A stretch of 64,000 nt of DNA, taken from Gluconacetobacter entanii. GTDB taxonomy: Bacteria; Pseudomonadota; Alphaproteobacteria; Acetobacterales; Acetobacteraceae. Location of the stretch: positions 1 through 64,000 of the forward strand of contig NZ_NKUF01000014.1 in NCBI RefSeq assembly GCF_003206495.1, written 5' to 3'. The notes under the pieces were generated by a model. It saw nothing but the letters and a program-made list of their open reading frames with translations. It had not been told where the DNA came from and searched no databases. Both the position numbers and the translations under genes were made by a program. Each line of letters opens with the position of its first letter. Positions within the stretch are counted from its first letter, which is position 1. Below, piece by piece: positions 7,203 to 16,760 of the stretch.

Positions 7203-9017
7203 TCAGGCCGACGCCGCATCCCCCGCCTGCAACGCGAACAGGTGGTGATACAGCCCGTCGGGGCGGGCCATCAGGGCCTCATGCGTCCCGTCCTCGCACA
7301 CCTGTCCGTGGCGGAAGACGATGATGCGGTCCAGCCCCACCACGGTGGACAGGCGGTGGGCGATCACCAGAACCGTCCGCCCCGCCATCAGCCGTTCCAT
7401 CGCCTGCTGCACCAGTTGCTCCGATTGTGAATCGAGGCTGGAGGTCGCCTCGTCCATGACGAGGATGCGCGCATTGCTCAGGAACGCGCGCGCAATGGCG
7501 ATCCGCTGGCGCTCGCCCCCCGACAGCTTGACCCCGCGTTCGCCCACCATCGTCGCATATCCCTGCGGCAGGCGTTCGATGAAGTCCGCCGCATTGGCCA
7601 GGCGCGCCGCCTGCGCGATTTCGGCCATGGTCGCATCGGGCCGGCCATAGGCGATATTGTCACGCAGGGAACGGTGGAACAGCAAAGGCTCCTGCGGGAC
7701 GATGGCGATGGACGACCGGACGGAGGCCTGCGTCACGGTGGCGATGTCAATGCCGTCAATGGTGATCCGTCCCGCCCGCACATCATACAGCCGTTGCAGC
7801 AGTTTCGTCAGCGTCGTCTTGCCCGACCCCGACGGCCCCACCAGCCCGACACGGCTGCCCGCCGGGATATCGAGGTTGAGGTCCGTAAACAGCGGCGCGC
7901 GTCCCTGCCGGCCATAGCCGAACCCCACATGTTCAAAACGGATATGTCCCTGTGTGACATGCAGCGCGGGCGCGCCGGGCGGGTCCTCCACACCGGCGGG
8001 ACGGGCAAACAGGCTGACGAGTTCGTCCATCTCGTTCACCGAACGCTGCACGATGGAAATCTGCTGCCCGATATCGCGCAGGTATCCCTGCACCACGAAC
8101 ATCATCGTCAGCACATAGGCCACATCCCCGGCATTGGCGCGCCCATGCGCCCACAGCACCACCACGGCGGCAATCATGCCGATCCGCATGAGCAGCGCCG
8201 CCAGCGCCTGGAGGTTGGCGCTATTGGTGCCACGCAGCCATGACCGCACGGTGCGCCGCCGCCAGCGCCCGACAATCCATGCCAGGTGCGCGTCCTCGCG
8301 CTGTTCCGCGCCGCTGGCCTTCACCACGGCGTTGCACGTCACCGCATCCGCCAGCGCCGCCCCCATGCGCGTATCCCACGAATTCGCAAGGCGCGAGGCC
8401 GGTGCGACATACTGCAACGTCAGCACCACCGACAGCGCCACCAGCGCCACCGATCCCGCCGCCAGCAGCAGTCCCATCACCAGCCAGTGCAGGCCCAACA
8501 CCAGCGTGGTCACCACCAGCACCAGCGCCTCCGGCAGCAGCAGGAGCATGATGGTATCACCCAGCGTATCCATCGCCCATGTGCCGCGCGTGATCTGGCG
8601 CACGGTGGAACCGGCGAAATTGTTGGCGTGCCATTCGCTGGAAAAACGCTGCACGCGGGCAAAGGCCCCGGTCATGATGTTTTCCATGACGCGGGCATTG
8701 AGGTGCGTGATCCCCCGATAGGACGCACGCCGCCCCAGCACGCCCGCCAGCCCCAGCGCGGTCAGCCCCGCGACCATGACCATCGCGTCATGCCGGCCGT
8801 CCGCCGCCGCATGCGCCACGTCGTCAACAAGCCGTCCCGCCAGCAGCGGCGTCAGCACATCCGTCAGCGTCGCGACCAGCACCCCGCCCAGCGTCCATGC
8901 CAGCAGGCGCGGATGCATCCGCCAGCGCGCGATGGCGAATCCAAGGACGGCGACAAAGGTCCGCCGCGCCCGCGCGGGATCGCGCGACGGGGAAGAAGAA
9001 AGTGTGGAACTGGTCAT
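7203..9017 (-). CDS. ABC exporter, fused permease and ATPase
   Basis: A 604-residue half-transporter of the MsbA/LmrA type that should work as a homodimer in the inner membrane. The first 320 residues form a six-helix transmembrane domain. The nucleotide-binding domain follows with Walker A GPSGSGKTT near residue 395, the signature LSGGERQR, Walker B ILVMDEATSSLD and the switch His in IAHRLST. All catalytic residues are present. The substrate cannot be read from sequence; lipid, peptide or drug export are all possible. It is divergent from nth and shares a 193-bp gap with it, in which no clear promoter was seen. Confidence 0.9.
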   Translation of the reverse strand: MTSSTLSSSPSRDPARARRTFVAVLGFAIARWRMHPRLLAWTLGGVLVATLTDVLTPLLAGRLVDDVAHAAADGRHDAMVMVAGLTALGLAGVLGRRASYRGITHLNARVMENIMTGAFARVQRFSSEWHANNFAGSTVRQITRGTWAMDTLGDTIMLLLLPEALVLVVTTLVLGLHWLVMGLLLAAGSVALVALSVVLTLQYVAPASRLANSWDTRMGAALADAVTCNAVVKASGAEQREDAHLAWIVGRWRRRTVRSWLRGTNSANLQALAALLMRIGMIAAVVVLWAHGRANAGDVAYVLTMMFVVQGYLRDIGQQISIVQRSVNEMDELVSLFARPAGVEDPPGAPALHVTQGHIRFEHVGFGYGRQGRAPLFTDLNLDIPAGSRVGLVGPSGSGKTTLTKLLQRLYDVRAGRITIDGIDIATVTQASVRSSIAIVPQEPLLFHRSLRDNIAYGRPDATMAEIAQAARLANAADFIERLPQGYATMVGERGVKLSGGERQRIAIARAFLSNARILVMDEATSSLDSQSEQLVQQAMERLMAGRTVLVIAHRLSTVVGLDRIIVFRHGQVCEDGTHEALMARPDGLYHHLFALQAGDAASA

Positions 9018-9210
9018 ATATATCCCGATACCGCACGCGCGACCGGCCCGTCGCGCGCATGCATGTGGTGGTACGATGCAAGGGAATGCGCACGACTATC
9101 CGACCTTGTGGCCGTGAAACAAGCACCAAAGTGGCGTGGGGCACGGATTTACAGAAGATTGCAAAGGGTGGACAAAGGTCCCATTGCCCCACCGTGATGC
9201 AGGATCGTGC

Positions 9211-9930
9211 ATGACCGCCACCGCCCGCCCCACTTCCCGGCCCAGCCCCCGCCCCGCCCGCCGCGCCATGACGCGCGCCGAAGTCCGCGCCTTCATCGAA
9301 CAGCTTGCCGCCGCCAATCCGGACGCACGCAGCGAACTGAACTTCGTCGATGACTTCACGCTTCTGGTCTCCGTCGTGCTGTCGGCGCAGGCAACCGATG
9401 CGTCGGTCAACCGCGCCACGGTGGGCCTGTTCGCGGACGCGCCCGACCCGGCGGCGATGGTGGCCCTTGGCGAGGAAAAGGTCGGCGCGCATATCCGCTC
9501 CATCGGGCTGTGGCGGACCAAGGCGCGCAATGTCGTCGCCCTGTCGCAGCAACTGCTCGACCGCTTTGGCGGGAAGGTGCCGCATGATCGCGCGGCGCTG
9601 GAATCCCTGCCCGGCGTGGGGCGCAAGACCGCAAACGTGGTGATGAACATTGCCTTTGGCGACAGCACCATGGCGGTGGATACGCATATCTTCCGCATCG
9701 GCAACCGCACCGGCCTTGCCCCAGGCACCACACCCCGCGCGGTGGAGGAACAACTGGTCAGACGCATCCCCGCCGACATGCTGCGCCCCGCCCATCACTG
9801 GCTGATCCTGCACGGGCGTTATGTGTGCAAGGCGCGTAAGCCGGAATGCTGGCGCTGTCCCGCGTTTGAGCCGTGCCAGTACCGCCTGAAGGAGGATATC
9901 CGCAACGAGGCCCCTGCGACGAAGGCATAA
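9211..9930 (+). CDS. nth: Endonuclease III (base-excision DNA glycosylase/AP lyase)
   Basis: This 239-residue glycosylase removes oxidised pyrimidines and nicks the strand. The helix-hairpin-helix LPGVGRKTANVV carries the catalytic Lys, and AVDTHIFRIGNRT carries the catalytic Asp. The C-terminal cysteines have the exact C-X6-C-X2-C-X5-C spacing of the 4Fe-4S cluster (CKARKPEC, CWRC, CPAFEPC). ATG at 9211 with AGGA upstream is the chosen start. A later ATG at 9268 would remove a basic Pro/Arg-rich lead of 19 residues. Confidence 0.95.
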   Translation: MTATARPTSRPSPRPARRAMTRAEVRAFIEQLAAANPDARSELNFVDDFTLLVSVVLSAQATDASVNRATVGLFADAPDPAAMVALGEEKVGAHIRSIGLWRTKARNVVALSQQLLDRFGGKVPHDRAALESLPGVGRKTANVVMNIAFGDSTMAVDTHIFRIGNRTGLAPGTTPRAVEEQLVRRIPADMLRPAHHWLILHGRYVCKARKPECWRCPAFEPCQYRLKEDIRNEAPATKA

Positions 9931-9940
9931 GGAAGTGGAT

Positions 9941-9962
9941 GTTCTTTTTTGCAAAAAAGAAC
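9941..9962. terminator. Perfect 22-bp palindrome after nth
   Basis: GTTCTTTTTTG followed at once by CAAAAAAGAAC is a perfect inverted repeat ten bases after the nth stop. The next bases, accaaaaaacttttg, match the right outer arm of the nearby three-way-junction repeat. It could act as a weak terminator or as part of a compound repeat with copy B. Confidence 0.5.
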
Positions 9963-10017
9963 CAAAAAACTTTTGTTAATTAAGAACCTTCCATCTCCCG
10001 TTATTTTTTCAGAATTC

Positions 10018-10095
10018 AAAAGTTTTTGGTGAAGCTTTTTCCAAAAAGCTTCGAAAGACGCAGCCCTTCTGAAAAAAGTCCGCCCCCCCGAACAC
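10018..10095. repeat. Three-way-junction repeat, copy B (degenerate right half)
   Basis: AAAAGTTTTTGGTG and the GAAGCTTTTT-CC-AAAAAGCTTC hairpin (10031-10052) are intact. The second hairpin has decayed to gcagcccttctgaaaaaagtccgc, and the right outer arm is reduced to cacccctcacc. It lies between the converging nth and comEC genes, about ten bases from the comEC stop, in the same orientation as the other copies. Confidence 0.7.
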
Positions 10096-10105
10096 CCCTC
10101 ACCGT

Positions 10106-12253
10106 TCACTCCGCCCGCGCCATCGGCAGGTTGGGCATCCCATGCTGCCCCGGCCCCATCACCCATGGCCGTGCGCCACGCACCTGCCGGTCGGTGCGCA
10201 CCTCCCCCCCCCGGGACGGGTCGAGGTACAGGGCCTGCGCCCCGGAACGCCACAGCGTCAGTGCATCGATCCGCACCACATCGCGGCACGCCGCATGCCC
10301 CCCGGACAGCGTGACAAGCACATCCACCCCGGCGCAGGAGGGATCCGCCCCGCCGCGCAACTCCATCATGATGCGATGCGCCCCACGGACCAGCAAGCAC
10401 ACCCCTGCCTGGCATGTCAGGCGCCCGTCCGGCGTGGCCATGCCGTCGGCCAGACTCCCGGCCCGGCGGTCCAGCACACGCACCCAGTCGCCAAGGACAA
10501 ACCGGTCCACATGCCCACGTGGCCCGGCCAGCAGGTCGGGACCATCCACAACCGCCAGCATCCGCCCCTGCGCCGGGACCAGCACATCGGGCACGCGCAC
10601 CATCCATGGCGTCATCATGGCAAGGGCAATCGGTGCGACACCCCACAGCCGCCATGCCGGGCGCGTCCACAGGCACAGCCAGCACAGGCCGAGGAAGAAC
10701 AGCGCCAGCCCCCATGCGGGCATCTGCGGCACGCCCACATGCGCGCCAGGCCATGCCGCGACATGGTGCGCCAGCCAGATGACCACCGCATTGCCCCACC
10801 CCATCGGCACCAGCGCCAGCGCCTCCAACCCGAAGGGCATCAGCAGGAGCGCCACCATCCCGCATGGCATGATCCAGAAGGCCGCCAGCGGCACGGCGAT
10901 CAGGTTGGCCAGCACGAACCACGCGCCGACATCCGCAAAATGCGCCATCCCCACCGGCAGGCACGCCACCCCGGCAAGGATGCTGGCCAGCGACAGGTGC
11001 CCGATGCGCCCGGCGGTACGCTGCCACGCATGTTCCCCCTCGCGCAGCAGGCGCAGCGGGGTGGCGCAGGCCTCGAACCCCGCCACCAGCGCCATGACGG
11101 CGGCCACCGACATCTGCATCGGCAGCTCGAGCATCTCCTCAGGCTCCAGCAGCAGCAGCACTCCCGCCGCCAGCGCCAGTGAGCGCAGCGAGACGACCCT
11201 GCGCCCCGTCAGGATCGCCAATGTTGCCACCGACGCCATCACAAGGCTGCGCTGCGCCGGAAGGTGCGCGCCCGTCAGCAGCACATACCCGCATCCCAGC
11301 ACCAGCCCCGCCACTGCGGCGATCTGCCGGCAGGGCCAGCGCAGCGCCGCATGTTCCGACAGCGCCAGCATGCTCCGCACCGCCGCGATGCCAAGCCCCA
11401 TGACGATGCCAAGGTGCAGTCCCGCCACCGCCAGCAGGTGCGCCAGCCCCGAATCCGCGAAATCCGCGCGCGTGCGTGCCGAAATGCCGCCCGAACGCCC
11501 CGTCAGCAACGTCACGGCCATCGCCCCGCGCTGCCCCGGCAGGACGTCCATGACGCGACCGGCAATATGCGCGCGCACCCGCCCCAGCCATGTGGCCCAT
11601 CCCCCTGCCCCGCCTGTGGTGATGACGGGCACGTCCAGCGCACGGGCGGATCCCCCGATCCCGGCGAACCAGGCCCGTCGCTGCGCATCGTAGCCGCCCG
11701 GCAGGTCAGGCGGCCCCGGCGGAGCGAGCAGCGCGCGCACCGTCACCCACATGCCCGGCGCCAGCGCCTGCGTATCGTCATCACGCAGGCGCAGCCGGAT
11801 CACACGCCGCATCGGCGGCATGCCCGCATCAATGCCGTCCAGCAGTTGCACATGCCCAAGGTCCACGCGACGGCGCGTGCCACCACCGGGTGCGGCCACG
11901 TCCTCCACCGCCCTGACCTGCCCGCGCAGGTGCGTCGCGCGATGCGGCAGGTCGGGAAAAGGCGGGGCATGGTGCGCCGCCGCCCATGCGGCAAGAAACC
12001 CGCACGCCGCGGCACACGACAGGCCCGCACCGATGCGCACACGCAGCAGGTCGCCACGCCAGCGTACCAGCACCGGCCCCGCCAGCGCGGCCATGCCAAG
12101 GGCCACGACCCACCCCATGGCGGGTTCGCGCGACAGGGTGAAATAGGCCGCGTTCCCCATCCCCATCGCCACCGGCAGCCACAGCACCAGCCGCCCCCGC
12201 TGCGCCCACAGCCGCCCCGACAGAGTCGCCACGAGCGCAGGGAATATCCGCAC
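10106..12253 (-). CDS. comEC: ComEC/Rec2-family DNA uptake channel protein
   Basis: A 715-residue polytopic membrane protein of the ComEC/Rec2 family, which in competent bacteria passes single-stranded DNA across the inner membrane. The N-terminal 120 residues are two or three helices plus a DUF4131-like OB region. The ComEC core is marked by GLAHLLAVAGLHLGIVMGL near residue 275 and a series of hydrophobic helices to about residue 530. The C-terminal 150 residues lack the HxHxDH metallo-beta-lactamase motif found in Gram-positive ComEC. Start is GTG at 12253. A run of nine C at 10204-10212 (nine G in the coding sense) lies near the 3' end. The dprA gene is 4.5 kb away. Confidence 0.85.
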   Translation of the reverse strand: MRIFPALVATLSGRLWAQRGRLVLWLPVAMGMGNAAYFTLSREPAMGWVVALGMAALAGPVLVRWRGDLLRVRIGAGLSCAAACGFLAAWAAAHHAPPFPDLPHRATHLRGQVRAVEDVAAPGGGTRRRVDLGHVQLLDGIDAGMPPMRRVIRLRLRDDDTQALAPGMWVTVRALLAPPGPPDLPGGYDAQRRAWFAGIGGSARALDVPVITTGGAGGWATWLGRVRAHIAGRVMDVLPGQRGAMAVTLLTGRSGGISARTRADFADSGLAHLLAVAGLHLGIVMGLGIAAVRSMLALSEHAALRWPCRQIAAVAGLVLGCGYVLLTGAHLPAQRSLVMASVATLAILTGRRVVSLRSLALAAGVLLLLEPEEMLELPMQMSVAAVMALVAGFEACATPLRLLREGEHAWQRTAGRIGHLSLASILAGVACLPVGMAHFADVGAWFVLANLIAVPLAAFWIMPCGMVALLLMPFGLEALALVPMGWGNAVVIWLAHHVAAWPGAHVGVPQMPAWGLALFFLGLCWLCLWTRPAWRLWGVAPIALAMMTPWMVRVPDVLVPAQGRMLAVVDGPDLLAGPRGHVDRFVLGDWVRVLDRRAGSLADGMATPDGRLTCQAGVCLLVRGAHRIMMELRGGADPSCAGVDVLVTLSGGHAACRDVVRIDALTLWRSGAQALYLDPSRGGEVRTDRQVRGARPWVMGPGQHGMPNLPMARAE

Positions 12254-12450
12254 GACATGCTGCCACGGGAAATGCCATCGGGCGTGGGGAATGGGGCGGC
12301 TCCGTCAGGTTGCGCGAAAGGGCGGCGATTCGTGCCTGTATATCATGGTCGGCACGCGTAACATCGGCAGGCCTGCGGGCGCGATATTGGCGGGCACGGA
12401 CGCACCTGCCCCCTGTTGGCAGGGTCCAACACATGCTAAGGAGCCGTTTC

Positions 12451-13854
12451 ATGACTGTCCGTACACGCTTCGCCCCCAGCCCCACCGGCCTGCTGCATAT
12501 CGGCAATGCCCGTGCCGCCCTGTTCAACTTCCTCTATGCCCGCCACCACGGCGGCAAATTCCTCCTTCGCGTGGAGGATACGGATCGCGAACGCTCCACC
12601 CAGCAGGCGGTGGATGTGCTGTTCGACGGTCTGGCATGGATGGGAATCCAGTCGGACGAGGAACCGGTGTTCCAGTCCACGCGCCAGGCGCGCCATGCCG
12701 AGGTCGCGCACGAACTGCTCGAACGCGGGCTGGCCTATCGCTGCTACTGCACGGCCGAAGAACTCAAGGAAATGCGCGAGACCGCGATGGCGGAGGGACG
12801 CCCCCCCCGCTACAACGGCATGTGGCGCGACCGTGACCCGTCCGAGGCCCCGAAGGACGCGCCCTATACCGTGCGCATCAAGGCCCCGCGTGAGGGGGAG
12901 ACGGTCCTTCACGACCTTGTGCAGGGCGAGGTCCGCGTCGCCAATGCCGAAATGGATGACATGATCATCCTGCGCGCCGATGGCACCCCGGTCTACCAGC
13001 TTGCGGTGGTGGTCGATGACCATGACATGGACATCACCCATGTCATCCGCGGCGACGACCACCTGACCAATACCTTCCGACAGGCGATGATCTATCGCGC
13101 GATGGGCTGGGACCTGCCGAAATTCGCGCACCTGCCGCTGATCCACGGCCCCGACGGCGCCAAGCTGTCGAAGCGCCACGGCGCGCAGTCGGTGGTGGAG
13201 TTCCGGGAGATGGGCTACCTGCCCGAAGCCCTGAACAACTACCTCCTGCGCCTTGGCTGGGGGCATGGCGATGCGGAAATCCTGTCGCGTGAGGAGCAGA
13301 TCAAGCTGTTCGACCTCGACGGGGTGGGACGTTCGCCCTCGCGCATGGACTATGCCAAGCTGCTGCACATCAATGGCGTGTGGATGCGCCAGGCCGATGA
13401 TACGCGCCTGACCAACGATGTGATGGAACGCCTGTCGCACATGGAGGGCGTGGACACCGGGGATGCGACGCGCGCGCGCGTGCTGCGCCTGATGCCTGGC
13501 CTGAAGGAACGGGCCAAGACACTGGTGGAGCTTGCGGAAAACGCGGCGTTCCTTGGCCGTTCCATCCCGCTGCCGTTCGATGCGAAGGCGCAGAAACTGC
13601 TGACGCCCGAAAACCGCGCGATGCTGGCGCGCCTCGGCGCGGCGCTGGCGGCGCTCGACCCGTTCGACGGCCCCGCCATCGACGCGGCCCTGCGGAAGTT
13701 TGCCGAAGAAAACGAACTCAAGCTCGGCAAGGTGGCGCAGCCACTGCGCGCGGCGGTCACGGGGTCGAGCATGTCGCCCGGCATTGATGACACGCTGCTC
13801 GCGCTGGGCCGTGACGAGGTCCTTGCCCGGATAAAGGCTGTTGCCGATGAATGA
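12451..13854 (+). CDS. gltX: Glutamyl-tRNA synthetase
   Basis: This 467-residue class I synthetase charges tRNA-Glu. The N-terminal [15 protein letters not shown] holds the HIGH motif and KLSKRHG, near residue 237, is the KMSKS loop. The C-terminal anticodon-binding domain is alpha-helical, as in bacterial GluRS. The ATG at 12451 has a perfect AAGGAG seven bases upstream, which rules out the longer frame beginning at 12310. A run of eight C (12801-12808) is within the frame. The stop overlaps pyrB by a few bases. The gene is divergent from comEC. Confidence 0.97.
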   Translation: MTVRTRFAPSPTGLLHIGNARAALFNFLYARHHGGKFLLRVEDTDRERSTQQAVDVLFDGLAWMGIQSDEEPVFQSTRQARHAEVAHELLERGLAYRCYCTAEELKEMRETAMAEGRPPRYNGMWRDRDPSEAPKDAPYTVRIKAPREGETVLHDLVQGEVRVANAEMDDMIILRADGTPVYQLAVVVDDHDMDITHVIRGDDHLTNTFRQAMIYRAMGWDLPKFAHLPLIHGPDGAKLSKRHGAQSVVEFREMGYLPEALNNYLLRLGWGHGDAEILSREEQIKLFDLDGVGRSPSRMDYAKLLHINGVWMRQADDTRLTNDVMERLSHMEGVDTGDATRARVLRLMPGLKERAKTLVELAENAAFLGRSIPLPFDAKAQKLLTPENRAMLARLGAALAALDPFDGPAIDAALRKFAEENELKLGKVAQPLRAAVTGSSMSPGIDDTLLALGRDEVLARIKAVADE

Positions 13855-14833
13855 ACGCGCGACACACTCCCCCGCCCCACCGCGTGCGACGGGGGGGCAG
13901 TTCTTTCGCGCGTCCCCCCGGCACCTGCTGGGGGTGCAGGGCATGCACCCGACCCGGATCACCCCGATCCTTGACCTCGCCGACAGATATACGCTGCTGA
14001 ACCGGTCGCGAAAGACGCCGCGCGACCTGCTGCGGGGCCGCACGGTCATCAACCTGTTCTTTGAGGACAGCACCCGCACCCGCACGTCCTTCGAACTGGC
14101 GGGCAAGCGTCTGGGCGCGGACGTGGTGAACATGTCGGTCGCCAATTCGTCGGTCAACAAGGGCGAGACGCTGCTGGATACGGCGGCGACGCTGAACGCC
14201 ATGCATACCGACCTGCTGGTGGTGCGCCATTCGCAGTCCGGCGCCCCCGCCCTGCTGGCGCAGAAGGTGGAGGCCAGCGTCGTTAACGCGGGCGACGGCA
14301 CGCATGAACACCCCACGCAGGCGCTGCTCGACGCGCTGACGATCCGCCGCCATTTCGGCGGGTTCCATGGCCTGACGGTCGCGATCTGCGGCGATATCAG
14401 CCACAGCCGCGTCGCACGGTCGAACATCCACCTGCTGACGGCCATGGGATGCACGGTGCGCGTAGTCGGCCCCCCGACACTGGTGCCCGGCGCGATCGCG
14501 GCACTGGGTGTCACCATCCATCACACGATGGAAGAGGGCCTGCGTGACGCCGACGTGGTCATGATGCTGCGGGTGCAGCGCGAACGCATGAAGGGCGGGC
14601 AGGTGCCCAGCCCGCGTGAGTATTTCCGGTATTTCGGGCTGGATAACAAACGCCTCGCCCTTGCGCGGCCGGGTGCGCTGGTGATGCATCCCGGCCCGAT
14701 GAACCGGGGGGTGGAAATCGACAGCCGCGTCGCCGATTCCGACCAGAGCGTGATCCGCGAGCAGGTGGAGATGGGGGTGGCGGTGCGCATGGCCGTGCTC
14801 GACCTCCTTTCCCGCGGGGAGGACACGCGATGA
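13847..14833 (+). CDS. pyrB: Aspartate carbamoyltransferase catalytic subunit
   Basis: A 328-residue ATCase that joins carbamoyl phosphate and aspartate, the committed step of pyrimidine synthesis. The carbamoyl-phosphate site [10 protein letters not shown] is near residue 74, and [10 protein letters not shown], near residue 156, is also intact. An extra 20-residue N-terminal lead rich in Pro and Ala precedes the usual start of the fold. ATG at 13847 overlaps the gltX stop and has AAAGG upstream. It overlaps pyrC by ATGA, an arrangement typical of ATCases that bind a non-catalytic dihydroorotase-like subunit. Confidence 0.95.
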   Translation: MNERATHSPAPPRATGGQFFRASPRHLLGVQGMHPTRITPILDLADRYTLLNRSRKTPRDLLRGRTVINLFFEDSTRTRTSFELAGKRLGADVVNMSVANSSVNKGETLLDTAATLNAMHTDLLVVRHSQSGAPALLAQKVEASVVNAGDGTHEHPTQALLDALTIRRHFGGFHGLTVAICGDISHSRVARSNIHLLTAMGCTVRVVGPPTLVPGAIAALGVTIHHTMEEGLRDADVVMMLRVQRERMKGGQVPSPREYFRYFGLDNKRLALARPGALVMHPGPMNRGVEIDSRVADSDQSVIREQVEMGVAVRMAVLDLLSRGEDTR

Positions 14834-16125
14834 GCACGACCGTCTTTGAAAATGTACGCCTGGTCGATCCCGCCAGCGGGCTGGACCGGCCCGGCCGCCT
14901 GCTGGTGCGCGATGGCGTGATCGCGGGCGTGGACCTGCCGCAGGCCGAAGGCACGCCCGAAGGGGCCGCCATCGTGCGCGGCGACGGGCGCATGGTGCTG
15001 TGTCCCGGCCTTGTGGACATGCGCGTCACCATCGGGGAGCCGGGATTCGAATATCGCGAAACCGTGGCCTCGGCCGCGCGTGCCGCCGTCGCGGGCGGGA
15101 TCACGACCATCGCGGTACTGCCCAACTGCCTGCCGACGATCGACGATCCCGCGCTGGTGCGCCTGCTCCGCACGCGGGGCGAGGAAACCGGCATGGTCGG
15201 CATCCTGCCCTATGGCGCGCTGACACGCGGGTGCGCGGGGGCGGAAATGGCGGAAATCGGCCTGCTGAACGAAGCGGGCGCGGTGGCGTTTACCGACGGC
15301 ATCCGCGCGATTGGCGATACGCGCCTGATGCGGCAGTTGCTGACCTATTCCCGCGCGTTCGGCGCGATGGTCGTGCAGCATCCGGAGGACCCGTCGCTGG
15401 CGCGTGGCGGGTGTGCGACCGATGGTGAACTGGCCACGCGCCTTGGCCTGCCGGGCATCGCCCCCGCGGCGGAGGCGATCCTGATCGCGCGCGACCTGCG
15501 CCTTGCACGCATGACGGGCGGGCGGCTGCATTTCGGCCATGTCTCCACCGCAGAGGGGCTGGACCTGATCCGGCAGGCGAAGGCGGACGGCCTGAATGTC
15601 ACCTGCGACACGGCCCCCCCCTATTTCGACCTGAACGAGACGGTGATCGGGGATTTCCGCACCTATGCCAAGCTGTCGCCGCCGCTGAGGGCGGAGGCCG
15701 ACCGGCGTGCGGTGTGCGCGGCACTGGCCGATGGCACGATCGACGCCATCGCCTCCGACCACACGCCCTGCGACGCAGATTACAAGCGGCAGCCCTTTGC
15801 CGTGGCCGCGGCAGGTGGCACGGGCCTTGCCACGCTTTTGTCGGTGACGCTGGCGCAGGTGCATGCCGGCAGCCTCACGCTGGCTGATGCGATCGGCCTG
15901 CTGACGCACCGCCCCGCCGCCCTGCTGCGCAGCAAGGCGGGGACGCTGGCGGTGGGTGCAGCCGCCGACCTGTGCCTGTTCGATCCCGAACGCGCGTGGA
16001 AGGTGGAGGCCGGCGAACTGCCGGGCAAGGCGCAGAACACCCCCTTTGACGGCCGCGCGCTGGAGGGACGGGTGCTGGCGACATGGAAGGCCGGGCGGCA
16101 GGTGTTCAGCCTGGATCGGGCATGA
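14830..16125 (+). CDS. pyrC: Dihydroorotase-like PyrC, probably non-catalytic PyrB partner
   Basis: A 431-residue amidohydrolase-fold protein of the multifunctional dihydroorotase class. Where active enzymes have PGLVDxHxHxREPG, this protein reads [14 protein letters not shown] at residues 59-72, so both metal-binding His are gone. The region of the carbamylated Lys reads [10 protein letters not shown] with no Lys. GHVSTAEG and SDHTPCD are still present. This matches the PyrC' class (first known from Pseudomonas), which lacks activity but is needed to assemble PyrB. An active dihydroorotase should then be encoded elsewhere. Four-base overlaps join it to pyrB and plsY. Confidence 0.9.
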   Translation: MSTTVFENVRLVDPASGLDRPGRLLVRDGVIAGVDLPQAEGTPEGAAIVRGDGRMVLCPGLVDMRVTIGEPGFEYRETVASAARAAVAGGITTIAVLPNCLPTIDDPALVRLLRTRGEETGMVGILPYGALTRGCAGAEMAEIGLLNEAGAVAFTDGIRAIGDTRLMRQLLTYSRAFGAMVVQHPEDPSLARGGCATDGELATRLGLPGIAPAAEAILIARDLRLARMTGGRLHFGHVSTAEGLDLIRQAKADGLNVTCDTAPPYFDLNETVIGDFRTYAKLSPPLRAEADRRAVCAALADGTIDAIASDHTPCDADYKRQPFAVAAAGGTGLATLLSVTLAQVHAGSLTLADAIGLLTHRPAALLRSKAGTLAVGAAADLCLFDPERAWKVEAGELPGKAQNTPFDGRALEGRVLATWKAGRQVFSLDRA

Positions 16126-16760
16126 TCTACGGCATCCCGTCCTATGACCTGCCGCTCATGGCGGCGGTGGGGTTCCTGTCCTACCTGATCGGCAGCATTC
16201 CCTTCGGGCTTGTGCTGACCGCGCTGTCGGGCGGGGGGGATATCCGCAAGATCGGGTCGGGCAATATCGGCGCGACCAACGTCCTGCGCACGGGCAATAA
16301 AAAACTGGCGGCGGGCACGCTGGTGCTCGACGGGACCAAGGGGGCGTTCGCCGTCTTCTGCGCCTTCGTGCTGTGCCCGTTCCATACCGACGCGGCCGAG
16401 GCACTGGCGGCGGTGTGCGCGGTGGCGGGCCACTGCTTCCCGGTCTGGCTGAAGTTCAGGGGCGGCAAGGGTGTCGCCACGGGGCTTGGTTCCGTCATCG
16501 CGCTGTCGCCCGCCATCGGGCTGTGCTGCTGCGCCATCTGGCTGATCTTTGCCCGGGCGACGCGCATTTCCTCCGCCGGGGCGCTGGTGGCGTTCGCGAC
16601 CCTGCCGCTGGTCATGATCTGGCCGGGGCATGTGCCGCCCTCCTCCCCCGTCTATCTGTCGGGGGTGCTGATCGCGCTGCTGATCCTGATCCGGCATCAT
16701 GCCAATATCACGCGCATCCTTCACGGGACCGAACCCAGGATCGGCCAGGACAGGACATGA
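16122..16760 (+). CDS. plsY: Acyl-phosphate glycerol-3-phosphate acyltransferase PlsY
   Basis: This integral membrane enzyme (212 residues) transfers an acyl group from acyl phosphate to glycerol-3-phosphate, starting phospholipid synthesis. The three family loops are visible: LIGSIPFG with SGNIGATNVLR near residues 20-55, and KFRGGKGVATGLG near residue 110. Five hydrophobic segments are spaced as in the family. ATG at 16122 overlaps the pyrC stop by four bases, and its own stop overlaps dprA in the same way, so the three genes are probably translated as one unit. Confidence 0.96.
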   Translation: MIYGIPSYDLPLMAAVGFLSYLIGSIPFGLVLTALSGGGDIRKIGSGNIGATNVLRTGNKKLAAGTLVLDGTKGAFAVFCAFVLCPFHTDAAEALAAVCAVAGHCFPVWLKFRGGKGVATGLGSVIALSPAIGLCCCAIWLIFARATRISSAGALVAFATLPLVMIWPGHVPPSSPVYLSGVLIALLILIRHHANITRILHGTEPRIGQDRT

